Source: Paragorgia papillata (lineage: Eukaryota > Cnidaria > Anthozoa > Scleralcyonacea > Coralliidae). Taken from it: a stretch of DNA of 64,000 bases. The notes beneath the pieces were generated by a model. The model saw only the letters and a program-made list of their open reading frames with translations. It had not been told where the DNA came from and did no database searches. The translations under genes were made by a program, and so were the position numbers. The stretch lies in assembly GCA_035771165.1 (NCBI GenBank), contig JAWNZC010000301.1, positions 62,001 through 126,000 on the forward strand, in the 5' to 3' direction. This document shows, piece by piece, positions 15,709 through 28,700 of the stretch (position 1 is its first letter; every line of letters begins with the position of its first letter).

Positions 15709-17322
15709 ACGCTAGGAAATTAAGGTCAAAAATTGGGCCAGGTTATGTCGCTAGCGCCCAGTTCCATTTTTGTCTGGAATTGCTCCGTCATGCATGCTAG
15801 AAATGGATTACAACGTTTTGGCTATCATTTCGGAAGATTGAATCGAAATCTTGCTTCTTCCCGTTCATATTCAAAATCTGCAATGTCTTTGCTTTCGTCT
15901 CGTATATTGTTCGCGTTGTTTTATGCTTTAATTTATCCGTTATTCTCGCATTGCCAAGCCGCATATATGACGATCGTCAATACAGACATCAGTGAAGCGA
16001 TTAATGTTTGTCAAAAGCAGAATTAAATATATAGTCTTTAATTGATTTACTGAAGAAAGCGAAACGATAGAAACACATTAGATGTATTGTTCTTTCATTT
16101 AAGCACTTGCGAAGAACTTCGGTAATGTATCAGTTGGTGAAACTTTGTAACAAAATTTGTCAACTTTGCGACTCGGATGAAACGTGATGCCTGCCGCATA
16201 TGACGAGACAGACAGCAGCGAAGCGGTTAGTGTAGGTCAAAAGCAGAGTAAATTATCATGTCATTACTTGATTTATTGAAGACATCGAAACTATAGAAAC
16301 ACAGAAGATGTGCTGTTCTTTCATTTGAGCGCTCGCGAAGAACGTTTGGTAATACATCAATAGGTGAAAATTTGTAATTAAATTTGTCAGATTTTCTACG
16401 TGGGTTAAGAGTAATGCGACAACAGCGACGTGGTTAATTATGTTGGTCAAAAGCAGAGTTAAATTTGTAGTCTTTACTTGATTTATTGAAGAAAGCGAAA
16501 CGATAGAAACATAGAAGATGTGTTGTTCTTTCGTTTGAGCGCTCGCGAAGAACGTTTATTAATGTATCACTTGGTGAAAATTTGTAACAAAATTTGTCAA
16601 ATTTGCGACGCGGGTGAAACGTGATGCCTCTTTACTCAAGACCAAGAAGAGACATGCTACTAACAGAACGTCGGTCATTAGACTCCTCTATAGGCAAATC
16701 TGTGGCCACTGATATCGCTAAATGCCATGTAGAAACTCGCGTAAAAGATTGCGCACACAACTAGAAAGACATAGAGTTACCGACGAAGCAGGCTAGCAGC
16801 AAACGTACTTCTGATAGCGGCGCATATAACAGAGGCATCACCTTTCACGCGCGCCGCAAATTTTGGCAAATTTTGTTACAAAAGTTCACCTATACATGTA
16901 TTACCAAACGTTCTTCGCAAGCACTTAAACGAATGAACAACACATCTTCTGTGGTTCTATGGTTTCGCTTTTTTCAGTAAATCAAGTAAACAAAATATAT
17001 TTACCTCTCCTTTACACCAACTTATAACTGCCTCGCAGTTGTCTGTGTTGTCAAATATAGGCATGGAAATGTATGGACAACGCATAAATTATAGTATGTG
17101 TCAGCACGCGCAATATACTAAACGAAAGCTAAGAGTTAGGAGATTTTGGATTTGATCAAGAGAGACCAAGCCTTTGACCCAGTCTTCGAAACGAACCGCC
17201 AAAAGTTTGTAAACATTTGCTATGTCAATGGATATTCATGACCGCGCGAAATAAGACGAAACGGACTACTGGGAACTAGAGACATTTTCCTGGCCCAATT
17301 TGCGCTATTAATTTCCTGGCGT
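15709..17322. mobile_element. 1,614 bp non-autonomous DNA transposon with internal repeats
   Basis: It interrupts a satellite unit at GACC, which is duplicated at 15,705-15,708 and 17,323-17,326. The ends are imperfect inverted repeats: ACGCTAGGAAATTAA at the left and, in reverse complement, ACGCCAGGAAATTAA at the right, with a further shared AAATTGGGCCAGG. Inside are three degenerate direct copies of a module of about 200-235 bp (about 15,957-16,193, 16,194-16,413 and 16,414-16,627) and a partial inverted copy (about 16,856-16,995). No transposase frame is visible. A 4 bp duplication occurs in several superfamilies, so I do not assign one. Confidence 0.8.
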
Positions 17323-17595
17323 GACCTATTTTAGTGGAGTACTGTAGTGGAGTACTGTGCCGGTCAACCGATACGAATCGGAAACAATCGGAAAATTATT
17401 TCACTGATACTAATAGTCATCCCATAGTCGTTAATAGTAACCCTGACCTTCATTGAGTGTGTAATCAATAAAAATGTGACCCTGGTATTAATATTTATGA
17501 CTTGCGCTTATTTCACGATTGTCTGAAAATATTCAATATCAATTAATTGAAATTACGCACTGCCAAAATAATAAATAACGGATAAAAAGCAAACG

Positions 17596-18561
17596 GTGGA
17601 ACTAAAATTACACGGCAGAATTATAAACGAATTATTTCAACATTTGAATGAACGAGCTTTCGCTGTTGCGAAGACCGCAACAATTGATCAAACGATCGCA
17701 CGTCTACCTAACCGAATTGACTGCGTGATGAAAGGGAGTCAAAGTGTCAAACAAAATACTAAACCCACACTCATAGGTTGTCAGTGGTTTACTTTTACTA
17801 TCCGTGTCCACTTCGGTTGTTCTAAATAAGCACAAAACAGTAGAAACTTGCGTTTTATTTGGCCCGCGTATTAAATGACAACCTAACAAAATAAGCGTAA
17901 AGACTGCATTTATAATTAGCTGTGCTATTATAATGGCTCCTGCACAGTACTCCATGCCTTTACTGCGTATTTCCCGCATAAACACGTTCTAAATAACAAC
18001 TGTCTCTATCACGCTTATGATACAGATAAAGTTCTATATGCTGGTAACATTGAGGTAGCAAAATACCTAACTTAAACCGTATTTTTAAACAGTACTCCAT
18101 CTACGGCATAAATAATATTATAATTAGATTATCTTTTAACTTATTACCACGAATTTGGTGGAGTACTGTTATTTATCTGAGTAAAAGGGTCTGGACAGCA
18201 ATAATTCAGCGCTTACAGTGAAGATTAAGTATATATCTATCACTTCACCAAAAAAACTGTCGGAAGAAGACTCAGTTCTTTCGAATATAGACCTATTTTA
18301 GTGGAGAACTGTAGTGGAGTACTGTGCCGGTCAACCGATACGAATCGGAAACAATCGGAAAATTATTTCACTGATACTAATAGTCATCCCATAGTCGTTA
18401 ATAGTAACCCTGACCTTCATTGAGTGTGTCATCAATAAAAATGTGACCCTGGTATTAATATTTATGACTTGCGCTTATTTCAGACTGTCTGAAAATATTC
18501 AATATCAATTAATTGAAATTACGCAGTGCCAAAATGATAAATAACGGATAAAAAGCAAACG
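17596..18561 (+). repeat. Short 966 bp satellite unit lacking the MITE-like segment
   Basis: This interval is about 270 bp shorter than standard. At its end (around 18,479-18,492) the arms of the MITE-like segment are joined as TTTCAGACTGTCTGAAAAT. In the preceding unit, interrupted by the 1.6 kb insertion, the join near 17,511-17,530 is different (TTTCACGATTGTCTGAAAAT). Confidence 0.85.
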
Positions 18562-19443
18562 GTGGAACTAAAATTACACGGCAGAATTATAAACGAATTA
18601 TTTCAACATTTCAATGAACGAGCTTTCGCTGTTGCGAAGACCGCAACAATTGATCAAACGATCGCACGTCTACCTAACCGAATTGACTGTGTGATGAAAG
18701 GGAGTCAAAGTGTCAAACAAAATACTAAACCCACACTCATAGGTTGTCAGTGGTTTACTTTTACTATCCGTGTCCACTTCGGTTGTTCTAAATAAGCACA
18801 AAACAGTAGAAACTTGCGTTTTATTTGGCCCGCGTATTAAATGACAACCTAACAAAATAAGCGTAAAGACTGCATTTATAATTAGCTGTGCTATTATAAT
18901 GGCTCCTGCACAGTACTCCATGCCTTTACTGCGTATTTCCCGCATAAACACGTTCTAAATAACAACTGTCTCTATCACGCTTATGATACAGATAAAGTTC
19001 TATATGCTGGTAACATTGAGGTAGCAAAATACCTAACTTAAACCGTATTTTTAACAGTACTCCATCTACGGCATAAATAATATTATAATTAGATTATCTT
19101 TTAACTTATTACCACGAATTTGGTGGAGTACTGTTATTTATCTGAGTAAAAGGGTCTGGACAGCAATAATTCAGCGCCTACAGTGAAGATTAAGTATATA
19201 TCTATCACTTCACCAAAAAAACTGTCTGAAGAAGGACTCAGTTCTTTCGAATATAGACCTATTTTAGTGGAGTACTGTAGTGGAGTACTGTGCCGGTCAA
19301 CCGATACGAATCGGAAACAATCGGAAAATTATTTCACTGATACTAATAATCATCCCATAGTCGTTAATAGTAACCCTGACCTTCATTGAGTGTGTAATCA
19401 ATAAAATTGTGACCCTGGTATTAATATTTATGACTTGCGCTTA

Positions 19444-19729
19444 TTTCAGACAATCTGAGAATAATTCATTGGGACACTAAAGCATCAATTAGCTTCCTTC
19501 TTGCTTATTTCACTATCGTGGGATAAATAACGTTGCTTTACCCCTCCCCACCCCCACCAATCAATGTTGATTTCCAGGGGATACTTCTGAGGCCTAGAAA
19601 ACAAAAATTCTGTCGCAACGTTGATCGGAGGGGGAAGGGGAGGGCTCATTTTAAAGTTAAATCGCGTGTGCACATAAGTCACTTGACATACGCTGTGTCC
19701 CAATGTAATTATTTCACGATTGTCTGAAA
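19444..19729. repeat. MITE-like segment inside the satellite unit (representative copy)
   Basis: The segment has nested inverted ends. The inner pair is CATTGGGACAC at 19,467-19,477 and GTGTCCCAATG at 19,695-19,705. The outer pair is TTTCAGACAATC at 19,444-19,455 and GATTGTCTGAAA at 19,718-19,729. Inside are a C-rich tract (about 19,537-19,558) and a G-rich tract (about 19,627-19,644) facing each other. It recurs in every full-length unit and is missing in the 966 bp units. TAATT flanks the inner core on both sides and could be a duplication. Confidence 0.6.
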
Positions 19730-22700
19730 ATATTCAATATCAATTAATTGAAATTACGCCACTGCCAAAATAATAAATAACGGATAAAAAGCAAACTGTG
19801 GAACTAAAATTACACGGAAGAATTATAAACGAATTATTTCAACATTTCAATGAACGAGCTTTCGCTGTTGCGAAGACCGCAACAATTGATCAAACGATCG
19901 CACGTCTACCTAACCGAATTGACTGTGTGATGAAAGGGAGTCAAAGTGTCAAACAAAATACTAAACCCACACTCATAGGTTGTCAGTGGTTTACTTTTAC
20001 TATCCGTGTCCACTTCAGTTTTTCTAAATAAGCACAAAACAGTAGAAACTTGCGTTTTATTTGGCCCGCGTATTAAATGACAACCTAACAAAATAAGCGT
20101 AAAGACTGCATTTATAATTAGCTGTGCTATTATAATGGCTCCTTTACAGTACTCCATGCCTTTACTGCGTATTTCCCGCATAAACACGTTCTAAATAACA
20201 ACTGTCTCTATCACGCTTATGATACAGATAAAGTTCTATATGCTGGTAACATTGAGGTAGCAAAATACCTAACTTAAACCGTATTTTTAACAGTACTCCA
20301 TCTACGGCATAAATAATATTATAATTAGATTATCTTTTAACTTATTACCACGAATTTGGTGGAGTACTGTTATTTATCTGAGTAAAAGGGTCTGGACAGC
20401 AATAATTCAGCGCTTACAGTGAAGATTAAGTATATATCTATCACTTCACCAAAAAAACTGTCTGAAGAAGACTCAGTTCTTTCAAATATAGACCTATTTT
20501 AGTGGAGAACTGTAGTGGAGTACTGTGCCGGTCAACCGATACGAATCGGAAACAATCGGAAAATTATTTCACTGATACTAATAATCATCCCATAGTCGTT
20601 AATAGTAACCCTGACCTTCATTGAGTGTGTAATCAATAAAATTGTGACCCTGGTATTAATATTTATGACTTGCGCTTATTTCAGACAATCTGAGAATAAT
20701 TCATTGGGACACTAAAGCATCAATTAGCTTCCTTCTTGCTTATTTCACTATCGTGGGATAAATAACGTTGCTTTACCCCTCCCCACCCCCCACCAATCAA
20801 TGTTGATTTCCAGGGGATACTTGTGAGGCCTAGAAAACAAAAATTCTGTCGCAACGATGATCGGAGGGGGAAGGGGAGGGCTCATTTTAAAGTTAAATCG
20901 CGTGTGCACATAAGTCACTTGACATACGCTGTGTCCCAATGTAATTATTTCACGATTGTCTGAAAATATTCAATATCAATTAATTGAAATTACGCACTGC
21001 CAAAATATTCAATAACGGATAAAAAGCAAACGGTGGAACTAAAATTACACGGCAGAATTATAAACGAATTATTTCAACATTTCAATGAACGAGCTTTCGC
21101 TGTTGCGAAGACCGCAACAATTGATCAAACGATCGCACGTCTACCTAACCGAATTGACTGTGTGATGAAAGGGAGTCAAAGTGTCAAACAAAATACTAAA
21201 CCCACACTCATAGGTTGTCAGTGGTTTACTTTTACTATCCGTGTCCACTTCAGTTTTTCTAAATAAGCACAAAACAGTAGAAACTTGCGTTTTATTTGGC
21301 CCGCGTATTAAATGACAACCTAACAAAATAAGCGTAAAGACTGCATTTATAATTAGCTGTGCTATTATAATGGCTCCTTTACAGTACTCCATGCCTTTAC
21401 TGCGTATTTCCCGCATAAACACGTTCTAAATAACAACTGTCTCTATCACGCTTATGATACAGATAAAGTTCTATATGCTGGTAACATTGAGGTAGCAAAA
21501 TACCTAACTTAAACCGTATTTTTAACAGTACTCCATCTACGGCATAAATAATATTATAATTAGATTATCTTTTAACTTATTACCACGAATTTGGTGGAGT
21601 ACTGTTATTTATCTGAGTAAAAGGGTCTGGACAGCAATAATTCAGCGCTTACAGTGAAGATTAAGTATATATCTATCACTTCACCAAAAAAACTGTCTGA
21701 AGAAGACTCAGTTCTTTCAAATATAGACCTATTTTAGTGGAGAACTGTAGTGGAGTACTGTGCCGGTCAACCGATACGAATCGGAAACAATCGGAAAATT
21801 ATTTCACTGATACTAATAATCATCCCATAGTCGTTAATAGTAACCCTGACCTTCATTGAGTGTGTAATCAATAAAATTGTGACCCTGGTATTAATATTTA
21901 TGACTTGCGCTTATTTCAGACAATCTGAGAATAATTCATTGGGACACTAAAGCATCAATTAGCTTCCTTCTTGCTTATTTCACTATCGTGGGATAAATAA
22001 CGTTGCTTTACCCCTCCCCACCCCCCACCAATCAATGTTGATTTCCAGGGGATACTTCTGAGGCCTAGAAAACAAAAATTCTGTCGCAACGTTGATCGGA
22101 GGGGGAAGGGGAGGGCTCATTTTAAAGTTAAATCGCGTGTGCACATAAGTCACTTGACATACGCTGTGTCCCAATGTAATTATTTCACGATTGTCTGAAA
22201 ATATTCAATATCAATTAATTGAAATTACGCACTGCCAAAATAATAAATAACGGATAAAAAGCAAACGGTGGAACTAAAATTACACGGAAGAATTATAAAC
22301 GAATTATTTCAACATTTCAATGAACGAGCTTTCGCTGTTGCGAAGACCGCAACAATTGATCAAACGATCGCACGTCTACCTAACCGAATTGACTGTGTGA
22401 TGAAAGGGAGTCAAAGTGTCAAACAAAATACTAAACCCACACTCATAGGTTGTCAGTGGTTTACTTTTACTATCCGTGTCCACTTCAGTTTTTCTAAATA
22501 AGCACAAAACAATAGAAACTTGCGTTTTATTTGGCCCGCGTATTAAATGACAACCTAACAAAATAAGCGTAAAGACTGCATTTATAATTAGCTGTGCTAT
22601 TATAATGGCTCCTGCACAGTACTCCATGCCTTTACTGCGTATTTCCCGCATAAACACGTTCTAAATAACAACTGTCTCTATCACGCTTATGATACAGATA

Positions 22701-25700
22701 AAGTTCTATATGCTGGTAACATTGAGGTAGCAAAATACCTAACTTAAACCGTATTTTTAACAGTACTCCATCTACGGCATAAATAATATTATAATTAGAT
22801 TATCTTTTAACTTATTACCACGAATTTGGTGGAGTACTGTTATTTATCTGAGTAAAAGGGTCTGGACAGCAATAATTCAGCGCTTACAGTGAAGATTAAG
22901 TATATATCTATCACTTCACCAAAAAAAACTGTCTGAAGAAGACTCAGTTCTTTCAAATATAGACCTATTTTAGTGGAGAACTGTAGTGGAGTACTGTGCC
23001 GGTCAACCGATACGAATCGGAAACAATCGGAAAATTATTTCACTGATACTAATAATCATCCCATAGTCGTTAATAGTAACCCTGACCTTCATTGAGTGTG
23101 TAATCAATAAAATTGTGACCCTGGTATTAATATTTATGACTTGCGCTTATTTCAGACAATCTGAGAATAATTCATTGGGACACTAAAGCATCAATTAGCT
23201 TCCTTCTTGCTTATTTCACTATCGTGGGATAAATAACGTTGCTTTACCCCTCCCCACCCCCCACCAATCAATGTTGATTTCCAGGGGATACTTCTGAGGC
23301 CTAGAAAACAAAAATTCTGTCGCAACGTTGATCGGAGGGGGAAGGGGAGGGCTCATTTTAAAGTTAAATCGCGTGTGCACATAAGTCACTTGACATACGC
23401 TGTGTCCCAATGTAATTATTTCACGATTGTCTGAAAATATTCAATATCAATTAATTGAAATTACGCACTGCCAAAATAATAAATAACGGATAAAAAGCAA
23501 ACGGTGGAACTAAAATTACACGGAAGAATTATAAACGAATTATTTCAACATTTCAATGAACGAGCTTTCGCTGTTGCGAAGACCGCAACAATTGATCAAA
23601 CGATCGCACGTCTACCTAACCGAATTGACTGTGTGATGAAAGGGAGTCAAAGTGTCAAACAAAATACTAAACCCACACTCATAGGTTGTCAGTGGTTTAC
23701 TTTTACTATCCGTGTCCACTTCAGTTTTTCTAAATAAGCACAAAACAATAGAAACTTGCGTTTTATTTGGCCCGCGTATTAAATGACAACCTAACAAAAT
23801 AAGCGTAAAGACTGCATTTATAATTAGCTGTGCTATTATAATGGCTCCTGCACAGTACTCCATGCCTTTACTGCGTATTTCCCGCATAAACACGTTCTAA
23901 ATAACAACTGTCTCTATCACGCTTATGATACAGATAAAGTTCTATATGCTGGTAACATTGAGGTAGCAAAATACCTAACTTAAACCGTATTTTTAACAGT
24001 ACTCCATCTACGGCATAAATAATATTATAATTAGATTATCTTTTAACTTATTACCACGAATTTGGTGGAGTACTGTTATTTATCTGAGTAAAAGGGTCTG
24101 GACAGCAATAATTCAGCGCTTACAGTGAAGATTAAGTATATATCTATCACTTCACCAAAAAAACTGTCTGAAGAAGACTCAGTTCTTTCGAATATAGACC
24201 TATTTTAGTGGAGTACTGTAGTGGAGTACTGTGCCGCTCAACCGATACGAATCGGAAACAATCGGAAAATTATTTCACTGATACTAATAATCATCCCATA
24301 GTCGTTAATAGTAACCCTGACCTTCATTGAGTGTGTAATCAATAAAATTGTGACCCTGGTATTAATATTTATGACTTGCGCTTATTTCAGACAATCTGAG
24401 AATAATTCATTGGGACACTAAAGCATCAATTAGCTTCCTTCTTGCTTATTTCACTATCGTGGGATAAATGACGTTGCTTTACCCCTCCCCACCCCCCACC
24501 AATCAATGTTGATTTCCAGGGGATACTTCTGAGCCTAGAAAACAAAAATTCTGTCGCAACGTTGATCGGAGGGGGAAGGGGAGGGCTCATTTTAAAGTTA
24601 AATCGCGTGTGCACATAAGTCACTTGACATACGCTGTGTCCCAATGTAATTATTTCACGATTGTCTGAAAATATTCAATATCAATTAATTGAAATTACGC
24701 ACTGCCAAAATAATAAATAACGGATAAAAAGCAAACGGTGGAACTAAAATTACACGGAAGAATTATAAACGAATTATTTCAACATTTCAATGAACGAGCT
24801 TTCGCTGTTGCGAAGACCGCAACAATTGATCAAACGATCGCACGTCTACCTAACCGAATTGACTGTGTGATGAAAGGGAGTCAAAGTGTCAAACAAAATA
24901 CTAAACCCACACTCATAGGTTGTCAGTGGTTTACTTTTACTATCCGTGTCCACTTCAGTTTTTCTAAATAAGCACAAAACAATAGAAACTTGCGTTTTAT
25001 TTGGCCCGCGTATTAAATGACAACCTAACAAAATAAGCGTAAAGACTGCATTTATAATTAGCTGTGCTATTATAATGGCTCCTGCACAGTACTCCATGCC
25101 TTTACTGCGTATTTCCCGCATAAACACGTTCTAAATAACAACTGTCTCTATCACGCTTATGATACAGATAAAGTTCTATATGCTGGTAACATTGAGGTAG
25201 CAAAATACCTAACTTAAACCGTATTTTTAACAGTACTCCATCTACGGCATAAATAATATTATAATTAGATTATCTTTTAACTTATTACCACGAATTTGGT
25301 GGAGTACTGTTATTTATCTGAGTAAAAGGGTCTGGACAGCAATAATTCAGCGCTTACAGTGAAGATTAAGTATATATCTATCACTTCACCAAAAAAAACT
25401 GTCTGAAGAAGACTCAGTTCTTTCGAATATAGACCTATTTTAGTGGAGTACTGTAGTGGAGTACTGTGCCGCTCAACCGATACGAATCGGAAACAATCGG
25501 AAAATTATTTCACTGATACTAATAATCATCCCATAGTCGTTAATAGTAACCCTGACCTTCATTGAGTGTGTAATCAATAAAATTGTGACCCTGGTATTAA
25601 TATTTATGACTTGCGCTTATTTCAGACAATCTGAGAATAATTCATTGGGACACTAAAGCATCAATTAGCTTCCTTCTTGCTTATTTCACTATCGTGGGAT

Positions 25701-28700
25701 AAATGACGTTGCTTTACCCCTCCCCACCCCCCACCAATCAATGTTGATTTCCAGGGGATACTTCTGAGGCCTAGAAAACAAAAATTCTGTCGCAACGTTG
25801 ATCGGAGGGGGAAGGGGAGGGCTCATTTTAAAGTTAAATCGCGTGTGCACATAAGTCACTTGACATACGCTGTGTCCCAATGTAATTATTTCACGATTGT
25901 CTGAAAATATTCAATATCAATTAATTGAAATTACGCACTGCCAAAATAATAAATAACGGATAAAAAGCAAACGGTGGAACTAAAATTACACGGAAGAATT
26001 ATAAACGAATTATTTCAACATTTCAATGAACGAGCTTTCGCTGTTGCGAAGACCGCAACAATTGATCAAACGATCGCACGTCTACCTAACCGAATTGACT
26101 GTGTGATGAAAGGGAGTCAAAGTGTCAAACAAAATACTAAACCCACACTCATAGGTTGTCAGTGGTTTACTTTTACTATCCGTGTCCACTTCAGTTTTTC
26201 TAAATAAGCACAAAACAGTAGAAACTTGCGTTTTATTTGGCCCGCGTATTAAATGACAACCTAACAAAATAAGCGTAAAGACTGCATTTATAATTAGCTG
26301 TGCTATTATAATGGCTCCTTTACAGTACTCCATGCCTTTACTGCGTATTTCCCGCATAAACACGTTCTAAATAACAACTGTCTCTATCACGCTTATGATA
26401 CAGATAAAGTTCTATATGCTGGTAACATTGAGGTAGCAAAATACCTAACTTAAACCGTATTTTTAACAGTACTCCATCTACGGCATAAATAATATTATAA
26501 TTAGATTATCTTTTAACTTATTACCACGAATTGGTGGAGTACTGTTATTTATCTGAGTAAAAGCAATAATGGACAGCAATAATTCAGCGCTTACAGTGAA
26601 GATTAAGTATATATCTATCACTTCACCAAAAAAACTGTCTGAAGAAGACTCAGTTCTTTCAAATATAGACCTATTTTAGTGGAGTACTGTAGTGGAGTAC
26701 TGTGCCGGTCAACCGATACGAATCGGAAACAATCGGAAAATTATTTCACTGATACTAATAATCATCCCATAGTCGTTAATAGTAACCCTGACCTTCATTG
26801 AGTGTGTAATCAATAAAATTGTGACCCTGGTATTAATATTTATGACTTGCGCTTATTTCAGACAATCTGAGAATAATTCATTGGGACACTAAAGCATCAA
26901 TTAGCTTCCTTCTTGCTTATTTCACTATCGTGGGATAAATAACGTTGCTTTACCCCTCCCCACCCCCCACCAATCAATGTTGATTTCCAGGGATACTTCT
27001 GAGGCCTAGAAAACAAAAATTCTGTCGCAACGTTGATCGGAGGGGGAAGGGGAGGGCTCATTTTAAAGTTAAATCGCGTGTGCACATAAGTCACTTGACA
27101 TACGCTGTGTCCCAATGTAATTATTTCACGATTGTCTGAAAATATTCAATATCAATTAATTGAAATTACGCACTGCCAAAATAATAAATAACGGATAAAG
27201 CAAACTAAAATTAAAGAACTAAAATTATAAACGAATTATTTCAACATTTCAATGAACGAGCTTTCGCTGTTGCGAAGACCGCAACAATTGATCAAACGAT
27301 CGCACGTCTACCTAACCGAATTGACTGTGTGATGAAAAGTGTCAAACAAAATACTAAACCCACACTCATAGGTTGTCAGTGGTTTACTTTTACTATCCGT
27401 GTCCACTTCAGTTTTTCTAAATAAGCACAAAACAGTAGAAACTTGCGTTTTATTTGGCCCGCGTATTAAATGACAACCTAACAAAATAAGCGTAAAGACT
27501 GCATTTATAATTAGCTGTGCTATTATAATGGCTCCTTTACAGTACTCCATGCCTTTACTGCGTATTTCCCGCATAAACACGTTCTAAATAACAACTGTCT
27601 CTATCACGCTTATGATACAGATAAAGTTCTATATGCTGGTAACATTGAGGTAGCAAAATACCTAACTTAAACCGTATTTTTAACAGTACTCCATCTACGG
27701 CATAAATAATATTATAATTAGATTATCTTTTAACTTATTACCACGAATTTGGTGGAGTACTGTTATTTATCTGAGTAAAAGGGTCTGGACAGCAATAATT
27801 CAGCGCTTACAGTGAAGATTAAGTATATATCTATCACTTCACCAAAAAAACTGTCTGAAGAAGACTCAGTTCTTTCAAATATAGACCTATTTTAGTGGAG
27901 AACTGTAGTGGAGTACTGTGCCGGTCAACCGATACGAATCGGAAACAATCGGAAAATTATTTCACTGATACTAATAATCATCCCATAGTCGTTAATAGTA
28001 ACCCTGACCTTCATTGAGTGTGTAATCAATAAAATTGTGACCCTGGTATTAATATTTATGACTTGCGCTTATTTCAGACAATCTGAGAATAATTCATTGG
28101 GACACTAAAGCATCAATTAGCTTCCTTCTTGCTTATTTCACTATCGTGGGATAAATAACGTTGCTTTACCCCTCCCCACCCCCCACCAATCAATGTTGAT
28201 TTCCAGGGGATACTTCTGAGGCCTAGAAAACAAAAATTCTGTCGCAACGTTGATCGGAGGGGGAAGGGGAGGGCTCATTTTAAAGTTAAATCGCGTGTGC
28301 ACATAAGTCACTTGACATACGCTGTGTCCCAATGTAATTATTTCACGATTGTCTGAAAATATTCAATATCAATTAATTGAAATTACGCACTGCCAAAATA
28401 ATAAATAACGGATAAAAAGCAAAACGGTGGAACTAAAATTACACGGCAGAATTATAAACGAATTATTTCAACATTTCAATGAACGAGCTTTCGCTGTTGC
28501 GAAGACCGCAACAATTGATCAAACGATCGCACGTCTACCTAACCGAATTGACTGTGTGATGAAAGGGAGTCAAAGTGTCAAACAAAATACTAAACCCACA
28601 CTCATAGGTTGTCAGTGGTTTACTTTTACTATCCGTGTCCACTTCAGTTTTTCTAAATAAGCACAAAACAGTAGAAACTTGCGTTTTATTTGGCCCGCGT

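Noticed and set aside
15733..16026. A 97-aa frame inside the 1.6 kb insertion
   Set aside because: It resembles nothing known, overlaps degenerate internal repeats and has no related frame in the other module copies.
19798..20031. A 77-aa plus-strand open frame repeated in nearly every satellite unit
   Set aside because: It begins with GTG, not ATG, and some units break it. Its conservation matches that of the whole unit, so it reflects homogenisation.
19906..20187. A 93-aa minus-strand open frame with a hydrophobic stretch in each unit
   Set aside because: The nominal start is GTG; the frame is broken or altered in several units (for example near 37,239 and 38,418). No sign of coding selection is visible.
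20748..20939. A 63-72-aa minus-strand frame across the MITE-like segment
   Set aside because: It begins with TTG and its C terminus shifts with small indels between units. It covers the low-complexity C-rich and G-rich tracts.
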